Virus record (IMG/VR): IMGVR_UViG_3300037225_000166
Span: 1-54,893 of that record
Source: a virus
Length of the DNA stretch: 54,893 nucleotides
Strand: one strand, 5' to 3'
Positions 24,772-31,636 of the stretch are shown here, piece after piece. How positions within the stretch are numbered: position 1 is the stretch's first letter; the number at the start of each line of letters is the position of its first letter. A model generated the notes under the pieces. That model did not search any database, was not told the DNA's origin, and saw only the letters and a program-made list of their open reading frames with translations. Made by a program: the position numbers and the translations under genes.

Positions 24772-24990
24772 ATGGAAAGCACAAAAGTTGAAAACAGCAC
24801 AAACCCCGCATTGAATAAGGCTGATGTTATAAGAAGGCCGTTTGATGCAGAAATTGACAACGGGAGAATTATGATTTATACGAGCGAGTGGGATGAATTT
24901 GGAGAATTGAAGTGGACTGCGAATATAATATCACCTGAAAGATTTAAGGAGGTTGTAAAGAACTACGAGGCTCTTACGGCTTTCTTATAA
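24772..24990 (+). CDS. Hypothetical accessory protein (72 aa)
   Basis: Acidic small protein with DNGRIMIYTSEWDEFGELKW. Its stop codon is the TAA of the boundary motif TAACGGCC. The end of the gene also forms an 8-bp hairpin (GCTCTTAC 24970-24977 with GTAAGAGC 25001-25008). The function is unknown. Confidence 0.55.
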   Translation: MESTKVENSTNPALNKADVIRRPFDAEIDNGRIMIYTSEWDEFGELKWTANIISPERFKEVVKNYEALTAFL

Positions 24991-25005
24991 CGGCCTTCGG
25001 GTAAG
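24988..25005 (+). repeat. 18-bp inverted repeat, left arm
   Basis: TAACGGCCTTCGGGTAAG is the exact reverse complement of 25442-25459. The two arms enclose one 59-residue gene and foldback E3, as a foldback-type mobile unit would. It is also a copy of the TAACG boundary motif. Confidence 0.9.
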
Positions 25006-25090
25006 AGCAGGTTTGTGTTACGTTTTTAATGAATTTTATATGGATAAAAAATTGGAACAATTTTACTTTAACTGATTAAATAGAACGAAA

Positions 25091-25270
25091 ATGAAAGAAT
25101 TAACAGATCAATTTGAAATTGAAAAATACAAAGAAGAATTAGACGATCATAGAAAAATAGAACAGATGAAAAACAAGGACTATGATTATGACCACAAAGG
25201 GAATATTGAATATTGTTCATGTGGCAGACCGTTAAATTCTCATGGATGGTGTTTCAGATGTGATGGCTAA
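25091..25270 (+). CDS. Small zinc-finger-like protein (59 aa)
   Basis: ATG follows an A-rich leader. The N-terminal half is a charged helix; the C-terminus YCSCGRPLNSHGWCFRCDG has four Cys in zinc-ribbon spacing. It is the only gene between the 18-bp inverted repeats. Not recognised. Confidence 0.55.
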   Translation: MKELTDQFEIEKYKEELDDHRKIEQMKNKDYDYDHKGNIEYCSCGRPLNSHGWCFRCDG

Positions 25271-25293
25271 TGCCTAACAATTTTGAAAAAAAT

Positions 25294-25432
25294 TGGGTGC
25301 GGTGGGAAAATTCTTTAAAATAAGTAAAACAAAACTGATGTTAAGTTGCGATACTTTGAGTAACCTCAAACTTGCTTTTACCCGATGTTACAGCCTGCAC
25401 CCATCACGTGATAGGGGTAAAATCGCAACTTA
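25294..25432 (+). ncRNA. Foldback element E3 with a crossing stem
   Basis: TAAGTTGCGAT (25342-25352) pairs with ATCGCAACTTA (25422-25432). Inside are a side hairpin TTTGAG-TAAC-CTCAAA (25355-25370) and TTTTACCC with GGGTAAAA (25376-25383/25415-25422). TGGGTGC (25294-25300), outside all of these, pairs with GCACCCA (25397-25403) in the innermost loop, which makes a crossing helix. The 4-base loop hairpin resembles those of E1, E5 and E8. Confidence 0.65.
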
Positions 25433-25441
25433 TAGCGGTGG

Positions 25442-25459
25442 CTTACCCGAAGGCCGTTA
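25442..25459 (+). repeat. 18-bp inverted repeat, right arm
   Basis: CTTACCCGAAGGCCGTTA, the exact reverse complement of 24988-25005. It is followed by CAGTGCAA, part of the boundary motif. Confidence 0.9.
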
Positions 25460-25473
25460 CAGTGCAATAGTGT

Positions 25474-25491
25474 GAAAGGAGAATGATTTTT
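25474..25491 (+). repeat. 18-base direct repeat, second copy
   Basis: GAAAGGAGAATGATTTTT, identical to 24406-24423, again after a foldback and before a small gene. Confidence 0.8.
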
Positions 25492-25511
25492 TAACTTATA
25501 AAAACTAAAAT

Positions 25512-25796
25512 ATGAAAGAGATTGATAACTTGATTGAAAAATGGGAAAAAGAAGCTGCTAACTATGAGAAAAAATCGTATGAGGCATTTAGGGATTTCAA
25601 AGAACGCAGAACGTTATATGCTTGGACAAAGCAGCTTCGTAAATGTACTAAAGACCTTAAAAAATTAGGCGATTCACACGTAGAGCGTAATGTTTTAATT
25701 GATTTTATAAAAGAATTGAAGAAGGAATTTGCTGATGTCAATTTAGATTACTTAGACTTTGCAGCAGAACGATTCCTAAATCAATTAAAACCATGA
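25512..25796 (+). CDS. Charged coiled-coil protein (94 aa)
   Basis: Almost wholly helical and highly charged (IEKWEKEAANYEKKSYEAF, LRKCTKDLKKLGD). Its end runs into the boundary motif GAAGCGG at 25795. No domain recognised. Confidence 0.6.
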   Translation: MKEIDNLIEKWEKEAANYEKKSYEAFRDFKERRTLYAWTKQLRKCTKDLKKLGDSHVERNVLIDFIKELKKEFADVNLDYLDFAAERFLNQLKP

Positions 25797-25810
25797 AGCG
25801 GATTGCACTG

Positions 25811-25894
25811 TAACGATCAAGGGCAAGCACAGTACAAATGAGTAGTAGATAGATGATTGAAAGAGTTATTTTCAAAACTTTAGGAGGGATTTTT
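25811..25894 (+). repeat. Boundary motif plus leader module, copy 1
   Basis: Starts TAACGATCA, contains CAGTAC and ends TTTAGGAGGGATTTTT. About 80 bases are closely similar to 30031-30112. It includes a strong Shine-Dalgarno-like AGGAGG, rare in this genome. GAAGCGG lies just upstream (25795). Confidence 0.85.
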
Positions 25895-25917
25895 AACTTT
25901 AATAACAAATAAAAATT

Positions 25918-26148
25918 ATGAAAAACTTAACTTTTAAAAAACACCTGAATAGAATGGGGTATGATGATAACGATATTGCTATACTCAATAGTGATACGTT
26001 AATAGAAATGGGAGAAGAATATGCAAAACGAGCAGCAAAGGATTTTAAAGTATGGTGTTGTGAACAGGTTATTGCTGGCAGAAATGTCATGCAATTATGG
26101 GATGAATATGTAATGAGTAATGGAAGTTCTATTTCACATAAATTTTAA
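25918..26148 (+). CDS. Hypothetical accessory protein (76 aa)
   Basis: Starts after the shared leader module. Helical, with DTLIEMGEEYAKRAAKDFKV. No domain recognised. Confidence 0.6.
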   Translation: MKNLTFKKHLNRMGYDDNDIAILNSDTLIEMGEEYAKRAAKDFKVWCCEQVIAGRNVMQLWDEYVMSNGSSISHKF

Positions 26149-26160
26149 AAAAATAATAAA

Positions 26161-26454
26161 ATGGAAAAACAACACGGAATTATTCTAATTGCTAATGAAA
26201 GAGCAGAACAAATTGTAAAGCATAATCGAACTATCCTTTATGATTTAAAATTCAATTCTCAATGCGAATTGCGAGTAGCAGCAATGGCACTTATTAAACA
26301 CAAAGAAACATGTGATTATAAAGATTTCCCTCATCATTGGGATGATGAAATCTGTAAAAAAATGGCTGCAAAACCATATATTCAAAGATTGGCAATTGCA
26401 GGTGCTTTTTGTGCAGCTGAGATTGATCGAATATGGGCTGGCAATTATTATTAA
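26161..26454 (+). CDS. Hypothetical phage protein (97 aa)
   Basis: LIANERAEQIVKHNRTI, then ELRVAAMALI and FPHHWDDEICKKMA resemble a group of small phage proteins of unknown role that share the ERxEQxxKH start. It is 12 bases after the previous gene. Confidence 0.6.
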   Translation: MEKQHGIILIANERAEQIVKHNRTILYDLKFNSQCELRVAAMALIKHKETCDYKDFPHHWDDEICKKMAAKPYIQRLAIAGAFCAAEIDRIWAGNYY

Positions 26455-26488
26455 GTAACTTATTATAAACACTTTAAAATTTAAAATT

Positions 26489-26812
26489 ATGTATTTCGGA
26501 AGAGAAAAAAAACCAGAAGAAGGAATTATGATTATTTGCCGTTGTCCAAATTGGTGTGATTCTGGTTATCAAATAGCAAAATTTGAAGATGGTATATTTT
26601 GTTATGATGACCAACCGAATGATGCTTTTGACGAAAATGTGATTGCATGGACACCATTAGACGAAGATGGCGAACAAACAGAATCTATTCACAAACCAAA
26701 AGCTGACAAATGGGATGCGCTTGGGAAAGGATTATGTATGTGTACTAAAAAACACTGGGCAATAGAAATAAAAAATAACAGATGTCGTATTTGTGGATAC
26801 CCTTTAAAATAA
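26489..26812 (+). CDS. DUF551-like protein with zinc site (107 aa)
   Basis: ICRCPNWCDSGYQIAKFEDG, then NVIAWTPLDEDGEQTE (the W-x-P-L motif of DUF551-type phage proteins) and C-terminal CMCTKKHW...CRICGYPL. The function is unknown. A zinc ribbon at the end is likely. Confidence 0.55.
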   Translation: MYFGREKKPEEGIMIICRCPNWCDSGYQIAKFEDGIFCYDDQPNDAFDENVIAWTPLDEDGEQTESIHKPKADKWDALGKGLCMCTKKHWAIEIKNNRCRICGYPLK

Positions 26813-26816
26813 TTAT

Positions 26817-26999
26817 ATGGAAAAACTTAAAAGACAAGCAGGCTATTATTGGGTGTATTATGATAAAAAGTGGAGAATAGCAGAATACCATAATTTATCA
26901 GATTTTTGGAATATTGCTGGAATTGGAAAAATACTCTCTGATAAAGATATGGAAATTATTTATAAATACAGGCTAATTCCTCCCCAGCGAGAAGCGTAG
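26817..26999 (+). CDS. Small Trp/Tyr-rich protein (60 aa)
   Basis: AGYYWVYYDKKWRIAEYH is like the W-x-x-Y start of small phage proteins of unknown role (DUF551-like neighbours). It ends in -EA-stop inside the boundary motif GAAGCGTAGGG (26991-27001), so the motif codes its C-terminus. Confidence 0.55.
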   Translation: MEKLKRQAGYYWVYYDKKWRIAEYHNLSDFWNIAGIGKILSDKDMEIIYKYRLIPPQREA

Positions 27000-27049
27000 G
27001 GTTTCTTTTCGGTTTGTGTGCGTTGAGATAAACTTAAAAAAATAAAAAT

Positions 27050-27277
27050 ATGTGTGATTCAATAAGATTTGAAAAAGAACCTGATGTAATGAGCATAAAA
27101 CAATTTCAGGAACGATTTAAAGTTGATGCTAAATTATATGGATGGGATGGCAATGAAGAATTTATAAATTGCTGTATGTGTGAAATTGATTTGGAAAGGT
27201 TCTTTAAAGACCATCCTGAACACGAATTTTACTACGATTTGGGTGAGTGGTGGGAGGGAAAACAAACTGACGTATAA
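27050..27277 (+). CDS. Hypothetical accessory protein (75 aa)
   Basis: Acidic; contains FINCCMCEIDLERFFKDHP and DLGEWWEG. Its TAA stop lies in the boundary motif TAACGATCAAGGG at 27275. Not recognised. Confidence 0.55.
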   Translation: MCDSIRFEKEPDVMSIKQFQERFKVDAKLYGWDGNEEFINCCMCEIDLERFFKDHPEHEFYYDLGEWWEGKQTDV

Positions 27278-27299
27278 CGATCAAGGGCATGAACAGTGC
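27275..27299 (+). repeat. TAACG...CAGTRC boundary motif
   Basis: TAACGATCAAGGGCATGA then ACAGTGC; nearly the same as 25811-25835. 27300-27373 holds only an A/T-rich leader. Confidence 0.75.
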
Positions 27300-27373
27300 A
27301 AATAGAACTATGGTATGAAAACGAATAGGATTTTAATAATTTTTTAAGCAAGGATTTTTAACAATTTCTAATT

Positions 27374-27583
27374 ATGGCGAATTTGCCACAAATAAAAAAC
27401 AAAGTTATGAAAGTACACAAAATGACAGCATATCAGGCATTATCATTTGCTGAATATGTACAAAGGAATTTTGAAGAAATGATGAACAGGTTTATTTATA
27501 TTGACGAACCTGAACGTGGGAATTTTTCAGAGGACGATTTGTTCCAATTATGGTTAAAGGATGATTCTTTTACTAACGAATAA
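27374..27583 (+). CDS. Hypothetical accessory protein (69 aa)
   Basis: Helical, with MTAYQALSFAEYVQRNFEEM. No domain recognised. The next gene follows by 11 bases. Confidence 0.55.
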   Translation: MANLPQIKNKVMKVHKMTAYQALSFAEYVQRNFEEMMNRFIYIDEPERGNFSEDDLFQLWLKDDSFTNE

Positions 27584-27594
27584 ATATAAAAACC

Positions 27595-28020
27595 ATGAAA
27601 TTAAAATTTAAACTTTGGGATGTAGTACAAAAACAAATGTATGGCGTATCCTGTATTCGATTTGGTGATGATGGCAGTGCTTTGACGATAACCGTAGAAA
27701 GAGCACCAAAGGAGAAATATTTTTCGCTTTATGTGGATGGTGAAAATGGTATTTTGAGGCAATTTACTGGATTAAGGGATAAGAACGGGAGAGATATGTA
27801 TTCGCAAGATTTATTTGAGGACGATAATGGAAATATTTACCGTTGCTATCCCGTTAGTGGTGGTTTTGCAATGTCTATTCCTGCTTTTCCATCAACCCTA
27901 AAAGCAGAACATCCTTATCCGCTTGAATCTTTATCAGACGAACAAAATGTTAGTTGGTTTGAATCAAATTGTATTATTATTGGCAATGCTTTTGAAAACC
28001 CTGAACTCTTAGAAGCGTAG
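27595..28020 (+). CDS. YopX-family protein
   Basis: 141 residues. KFKLWDVVQKQMYGV, LRQFTGLRDKNGRDMYSQDL and the later beta-rich FESNCIIIGNAFENPELL are typical of YopX, a common small phage protein of unknown function. It ends -EA-stop within the boundary motif GAAGCGTAGGG (28012-28022), like the gene at 26817. Confidence 0.85.
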   Translation: MKLKFKLWDVVQKQMYGVSCIRFGDDGSALTITVERAPKEKYFSLYVDGENGILRQFTGLRDKNGRDMYSQDLFEDDNGNIYRCYPVSGGFAMSIPAFPSTLKAEHPYPLESLSDEQNVSWFESNCIIIGNAFENPELLEA

Positions 28021-28092
28021 GGAAAAATTAAAGAAAAAATGATTAACCCACAGACCGAAAATAGATGCTCTGCAAAATGCTTTATGCCCTGT

Positions 28093-28214
28093 GTTATATG
28101 GGGCGTAATCGCCCGAACCGTTGCAGGGGTTTTTGCCCTATGGTGTAAGCGATTGGCTTGCACCGTTGCGAGGGCAAAAACTGAAGCGAGGGATTGTGTG
28201 CAATGGCATATAAC
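28093..28214 (+). ncRNA. Foldback element E5 (122 nt)
   Basis: P1 GTTATATG/CATATAAC (28093-28100/28207-28214); P2 hairpin GGGCG-TAAT-CGCCC (28101-28114); P3 CCGTTGCA/TGCAATGG (28118-28125/28199-28206); P4 GTTTTTGCCCT/AGGGCAAAAAC (28129-28139/28171-28181); P5 GGTGTAAGC/GCTTGCACC (28142-28150/28156-28164). The same order and length recur in E8, with compensating base changes. An 80-residue ORF across it is not supported. Confidence 0.82.
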
Positions 28215-28235
28215 GGATGGTGCTATGAGCAGTAG
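28211..28235 (+). repeat. TAACG...CAGTRG boundary motif
   Basis: TAACGGATGGTGCTATGAGC then AGTAG, at the right edge of E5. It leads into the methyltransferase gene. Confidence 0.65.
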
Positions 28236-28270
28236 CGGATTACGAGTGATAAACTTTCAAAATAGAACAA

Positions 28271-29296
28271 ATGATTGAACGAGATACAGAACTTCAAATA
28301 ACCAGCGAACCCGCTATTGATTATAGCACGTGTTATACACTGGCGGATTGTACCGATAAAACTACCAACGAAGCACAAAAAATAAAAAATGCGAAGCGTG
28401 GGGCTTTTTTAATTGATGTTATTGACGGATTAAAACAAATAACAGATAAAAGCCAAGATTTGATAATTGCAGACCCACCATATTACAAAGCAATAAATGA
28501 AAATTGGGATAAGCAATGGAAAACAGAAGATAACTATTTAAACTGGTGTAAACTATGGTTTAATGAGTGCGTAAGAGTTTTAAAAGATACTGGCTCTTTT
28601 TATTGCTATGGAAACTTTGATATTTTGAGCAAACAAAAAGTATTGATATTTGATAAGCAATTGAATTTTAGACAAAATATAACACTTGATAAAGGAATAA
28701 AAAGTATAGCTGGCAGAACAAGCGATAAATTACAAATGTTTCCATCTGCAAGTGAATATTTATTGTTTTATAATAAACAATCTACAAACGGAAACCATAA
28801 AACAGGCGAATATTTGAGGGCAGAATGGAAGAAATGCAAAGCTAAAGGAATAACGGATAAATCATTAAGAGCAGAGATGGGATTGAGTATTAAGGGGGGT
28901 GGGTTACTTTGTCATTTTTGGGGATTTGCACAATGGCAGATGCCAACAAAAGAGCATTACTCAAAACTACAAAGTATAACTGGACAATTCCAAATGGATT
29001 ATGAGGACGTTGCTTTTAAATTTAACCTACCAATGGCAACAACAGATGTTTGGGGCTTTACTCCCGATAAAATCAGATACGGACACCCGACACAAAAACC
29101 GCAAGACATTTGCCATAGGATAATAAAAGCAAGTAGTAATGAAAACGATAATGTGTTGATACCATTTGCAGGTAGTGGAAGTGAATGTATTGCTTGTGAA
29201 ATATTAAACAGAAATTGGATTTCTTTTGAAAATGAACCTAAAAATTTAGATATAACTATGAATAGAATTAGAGAGTTAAAACACAAACTGTTTTGA
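28271..29296 (+). CDS. DNA N6/N4 methyltransferase (site-specific)
   Basis: 341 residues. DLIIADPPYYKAINENW holds the DPPY catalytic motif (68-71), and the C-terminal VLIPFAGSGSECIACEILNR holds the AdoMet-binding motif. DPPY before the AdoMet motif is beta-class order. Target adenine or cytosine-N4 is not certain. No restriction enzyme is nearby, so it probably protects phage DNA. The first 42 residues come from cassette-like DNA (GTGTTATAC, GAAGCGTGGGG) and look like an added extension. Confidence 0.85.
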   Translation: MIERDTELQITSEPAIDYSTCYTLADCTDKTTNEAQKIKNAKRGAFLIDVIDGLKQITDKSQDLIIADPPYYKAINENWDKQWKTEDNYLNWCKLWFNECVRVLKDTGSFYCYGNFDILSKQKVLIFDKQLNFRQNITLDKGIKSIAGRTSDKLQMFPSASEYLLFYNKQSTNGNHKTGEYLRAEWKKCKAKGITDKSLRAEMGLSIKGGGLLCHFWGFAQWQMPTKEHYSKLQSITGQFQMDYEDVAFKFNLPMATTDVWGFTPDKIRYGHPTQKPQDICHRIIKASSNENDNVLIPFAGSGSECIACEILNRNWISFENEPKNLDITMNRIRELKHKLF

Positions 29297-29379
29297 AAAA
29301 ACAGAAGCGGGAGGGGCATTTTTTATTTTTCATCAAATTACCGATGAACTTAAATAGAAGCTACTCCACCGCTTGTTTA

Positions 29380-29405
29380 TAACGGTATCCGAACATGAAT
29401 AGTAC
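29380..29405 (+). repeat. TAACG...AGTAC boundary motif
   Basis: TAACGGTATCCGAACATGAA then TAGTAC. GAAGCGGGAGGGG (29304 on) and CCGCTTGTTTA just before the motif form an imperfect stem around the terminator-like gap 29297-29379. Confidence 0.65.
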
Positions 29406-29436
29406 GACTAATTAAGAATATAACTTGATAAATGAT

Positions 29437-29649
29437 ATGAGAATAAAAAATTTAAAGCAAGGGTATTATCTCCTAATTTGTAGATTATTAGGACATATTT
29501 ACATTCTAAAACCCAAACCTGATATACTCAGTAATAAACGAGAATGTAAACGATGCGGACACAGACAAATCAGGATGCAAAAAAAATTCCCTGAATTTTA
29601 TTGGATAGATGATCCAGTTGAAAAGTTTATTAACACTAAAATACCATAA
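29437..29649 (+). CDS. Zinc-finger-like small protein (70 aa)
   Basis: From ATG 29437. LLICRLLGHIY and ECKRCGHRQIRMQKKFPEFY resemble a short zinc ribbon found in phage proteins (two Cys pairs, spacing partly lost). Function unknown. Confidence 0.55.
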   Translation: MRIKNLKQGYYLLICRLLGHIYILKPKPDILSNKRECKRCGHRQIRMQKKFPEFYWIDDPVEKFINTKIP

Positions 29650-29651
29650 TC

Positions 29652-29852
29652 ATGAAAAAAGTAAATTTTACAGTAATAATTTCAAAAGAAGTGCCAGTTG
29701 AAATAGAGTATATCGAAGGAGATACAAACGAGATTATAAACGATAAATGTGTTAAACAAGCATTGAGTAAGGTTAATGAAGATAGTTTTGATTGGAAGGC
29801 TAATGTTGTAATAAATACAATGGATTTTATTAAAAACAAACTCCGATCTTAA
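29652..29852 (+). CDS. Hypothetical accessory protein (66 aa)
   Basis: Starts MKKVNFTVIISKEVPVEIEY, beta then helix. It is 2 bases after the preceding stop. Not recognised. Confidence 0.6.
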   Translation: MKKVNFTVIISKEVPVEIEYIEGDTNEIINDKCVKQALSKVNEDSFDWKANVVINTMDFIKNKLRS

Positions 29853-29926
29853 TGAAGCAAGGGTAAATTTTTTATTAAACCTGAATAAGCATAGAAGCTA
29901 TGAACAGAGTATTATTTATGTTTGGT

Positions 29927-30034
29927 GTTATAAACTGGCTGAATTATGCAGCCAATAGCATATACATGGGCGTGTATATGATGTTTGCAGGGCTGCATAA
30001 TAAGGGATTGAAGCAGGGGCAGCTTGTTTATAAC
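29927..30034 (+). ncRNA. Foldback element E6 (108 nt)
   Basis: Outer GTTATAAAC/GTTTATAAC (29927-29935/30026-30034), hairpin TGGCTG/CAGCCA (29936-29954) and hairpin CATATACA/TGTATATG (29959-29980). An alternative stem is ATTATGCAGCC/GGCTGCATAAT. A 58-codon ORF (29900-30076) runs through it; it is weak evidence for a gene. Confidence 0.7.
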
Positions 30035-30112
30035 GATCACGTACATACACAGTACAAACGAGCAGAAGATAGATGAAAGAAAGAGTTATTTTTAAAACTT
30101 TAGGAGGGATTT
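30031..30112 (+). repeat. Boundary motif plus leader module, copy 2
   Basis: Begins TAACGATCACG, contains CAGTAC and ends TTTAGGAGGGATTTTA just before the methyltransferase start. Close match to 25811-25894. Confidence 0.85.
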
Positions 30113-30113
30113 T

Positions 30114-31178
30114 ATGATTCATATTGGTTTATTTTCTGGTATTGGTGGTTTTGAACTTGCCGCATCATGGAAAGGATGGAACACCATTGTAACCTGCGAA
30201 ATAAACGACTTTTGCAATACCGTATTAAATTATTACTTTCCAGATGCTTACCATCATGGAGATATAAAAACACTTACTTATGACACAATTAACATTGAAC
30301 TTTCAAAACGATTCGGAAAAGGCTGGAGAAACGAACCAATCATCCTTACAGGTGGATTCCCATGCCAACCGTATAGCATATCCGGAAAAAGAGAAGGCAA
30401 AGAAGATCCTCGCCATCTCTGGCCGGAAATGCTTAGAACAATACGAGAAATTCAACCAATGTTCGTTGTGGGGGAAAATGTTTATGGACTTGTTAATTGG
30501 AATGGAGGTATGGTATTCAACCAAGTGCAAGTTGATTTGGAAAATGAGGGCTACCAAGTACAACCGGTTATTCTTCCAGCTTGTGCCATTGATGCGCCAC
30601 ACAAACGAGAAAGAGTTTGGTTTGTTGCCTACAATACAAACTCAGGGATTGAAGGTATGCAACAATGGAAAAACCGGATTTATGAAAACAGATTTACTTC
30701 CAACACCAACATCACACCAACAAGGAACACAATTCAAACAGGGAGGAACTTGCCTACAAGCAAAATTATTACCGACACCGAAAAAACAAAACTCAAACAG
30801 TCCAGGAATACACGGACAGGGAGGAATGGATTTACAGACCTACATAATGACAAATATGTTACCGACACCAGATGCAGCATCAGGAAAAACAGGATATATG
30901 GGAAAGAATCGGAACGGAAAGCAGGAGAATTTAGAAACGGTAATTCGGAACAAGATAGATGGTCAAACTTCCCTACTCAATCCCCGATTTGTAGCCGAAA
31001 TGATGGGATTTCCTCCAAACTGGTTGGAATTACCTTTTCAAAGCATAGAAACGAATCAATTAAAGGATACGGAAATGCAATAGTACCCGAACTGGCTTAC
31101 ATTATCTATGATGCAATCGATCAGTTTTGTAAAAAACTGCAAGAAGCGAGGGAAAGTTTTAAAAATAACGAGAAATAA
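30114..31178 (+). CDS. DNA cytosine-5 methyltransferase
   Basis: 354 residues. Motif I LFSGIGGFELA, motif IV GGFPCQPYS with catalytic C84, motif VI GENVYGL (E121) and C-terminal GYGNAIVPEL are all present. The enzyme methylates cytosine at carbon 5, probably to protect phage DNA. Between about 180 and 300 the protein is a variable, Asn/Thr/Arg-rich region with DTN-like repeats. The +1 frame is open over the same DNA for 804 bases. Confidence 0.9.
   Translation: MIHIGLFSGIGGFELAASWKGWNTIVTCEINDFCNTVLNYYFPDAYHHGDIKTLTYDTINIELSKRFGKGWRNEPIILTGGFPCQPYSISGKREGKEDPRHLWPEMLRTIREIQPMFVVGENVYGLVNWNGGMVFNQVQVDLENEGYQVQPVILPACAIDAPHKRERVWFVAYNTNSGIEGMQQWKNRIYENRFTSNTNITPTRNTIQTGRNLPTSKIITDTEKTKLKQSRNTRTGRNGFTDLHNDKYVTDTRCSIRKNRIYGKESERKAGEFRNGNSEQDRWSNFPTQSPICSRNDGISSKLVGITFSKHRNESIKGYGNAIVPELAYIIYDAIDQFCKKLQEARESFKNNEK
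30280..31083 (+). CDS. Overlapping ORF inside the cytosine methyltransferase gene
   Basis: 267 codons in the +1 frame of the gene at 30114, starting ATG and ending TAG. It repeats LLPTP three times (LLPTIQ variant as well) and ends LNPRFVAEMMGFPPNWLELP, a string familiar from phage methyltransferase-associated proteins. So both frames carry family-like sequence. It may be a true second product or an exchanged end of the same family. Translation is not shown. Confidence 0.45.
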   Translation: MTQLTLNFQNDSEKAGETNQSSLQVDSHANRIAYPEKEKAKKILAISGRKCLEQYEKFNQCSLWGKMFMDLLIGMEVWYSTKCKLIWKMRATKYNRLFFQLVPLMRHTNEKEFGLLPTIQTQGLKVCNNGKTGFMKTDLLPTPTSHQQGTQFKQGGTCLQAKLLPTPKKQNSNSPGIHGQGGMDLQTYIMTNMLPTPDAASGKTGYMGKNRNGKQENLETVIRNKIDGQTSLLNPRFVAEMMGFPPNWLELPFQSIETNQLKDTEMQ

Positions 31179-31225
31179 CCTACAAAATGAACTACGAAGA
31201 TATGAAGGTATTGTGTATGTACGGT

Positions 31226-31345
31226 GTTATGCAGCCTGTACTCAGGCGGACTGTTGCAGGGGCTTTGCGATATGGTGTAAACACTCTGTTTGCACCGTTG
31301 AGAGAGCAAAGTGTGTGTGGGATTTCGTGTGCAATAGTGCATAAT
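31226..31345 (+). ncRNA. Foldback element E8 (120 nt), homologue of E5
   Basis: P1 GTTATGCA/TGCATAAT; P2 GCCTG-TACT-CAGGC (31234-31247); P3 CTGTTGCA/TGCAATAG (31251-31258/31330-31337); P4 CTTTGC/GCAAAG; P5 GGTGTAAAC/GTTTGCACC (31274-31282/31288-31296). Against E5, C-G becomes T-A in P3 and G-C becomes A-T in P5, so pairing is kept. Overlapping ORFs are by-products. Confidence 0.82.
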
Positions 31346-31374
31346 CTTGTATATATACGACTTAATTAAATAAT

Positions 31375-31581
31375 ATGGACTACCAAAGACTTAGACTCGA
31401 ATACGATGCGAACTTTTTTACGCAAATTCAGGTACTTATGAAAATCCGTAAGCAAAAATTTACGCAGTCAGAAATGGCTAAGTTTTGTAACTGTTCATTA
31501 AAAACAATACAGAACTTCGAAAGCTATGAATGTCAGGATGGGTTTATTATGTTTGTGTACAATAAAATTTTATTAAAATAA
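31375..31581 (+). CDS. Helix-turn-helix regulator (68 aa)
   Basis: MKIRKQKFTQSEMAKFCNCS then LKTIQNFESYE is an XRE-type helix-turn-helix. It is at the right edge of the accessory block, just after E8. Probably represses nearby promoters; target unknown. Confidence 0.6.
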   Translation: MDYQRLRLEYDANFFTQIQVLMKIRKQKFTQSEMAKFCNCSLKTIQNFESYECQDGFIMFVYNKILLK

Positions 31582-31604
31582 GATCAAATTCGATATTTTT
31601 ATAC

Positions 31605-31612
31605 TACATTTG
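31605..31612 (+). promoter_or_regulatory. Promoter -7 box
   Basis: TACATTTG in the context ATACTACATTTGTAATT, like 14554. Drives the gene pair at 31637/31798. Confidence 0.65.
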
Positions 31613-31636
31613 TAATTGAATAAAATAAACAAAACT

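Noticed and set aside
28039-28278. 79-codon ORF across E5
   Set aside because: Its sequence resembles the ORF over E8 (31108-31344) only because the foldback elements are related.
29900-30076. 58-codon ORF through E6
   Set aside because: Mostly made of the stems of E6; kept only as a low-evidence possibility.
24988-31345. Integron attC sites
   Set aside because: Elements end GTTAT...ATAAC, the opposite of the attC order (TAAC...GTTA), and no integron integrase is present. One site (GCCTAACAATT at 25271) is suggestive but alone.
31108-31369. Two ORFs across E8
   Set aside because: Products of the foldback DNA; neither has a convincing start.
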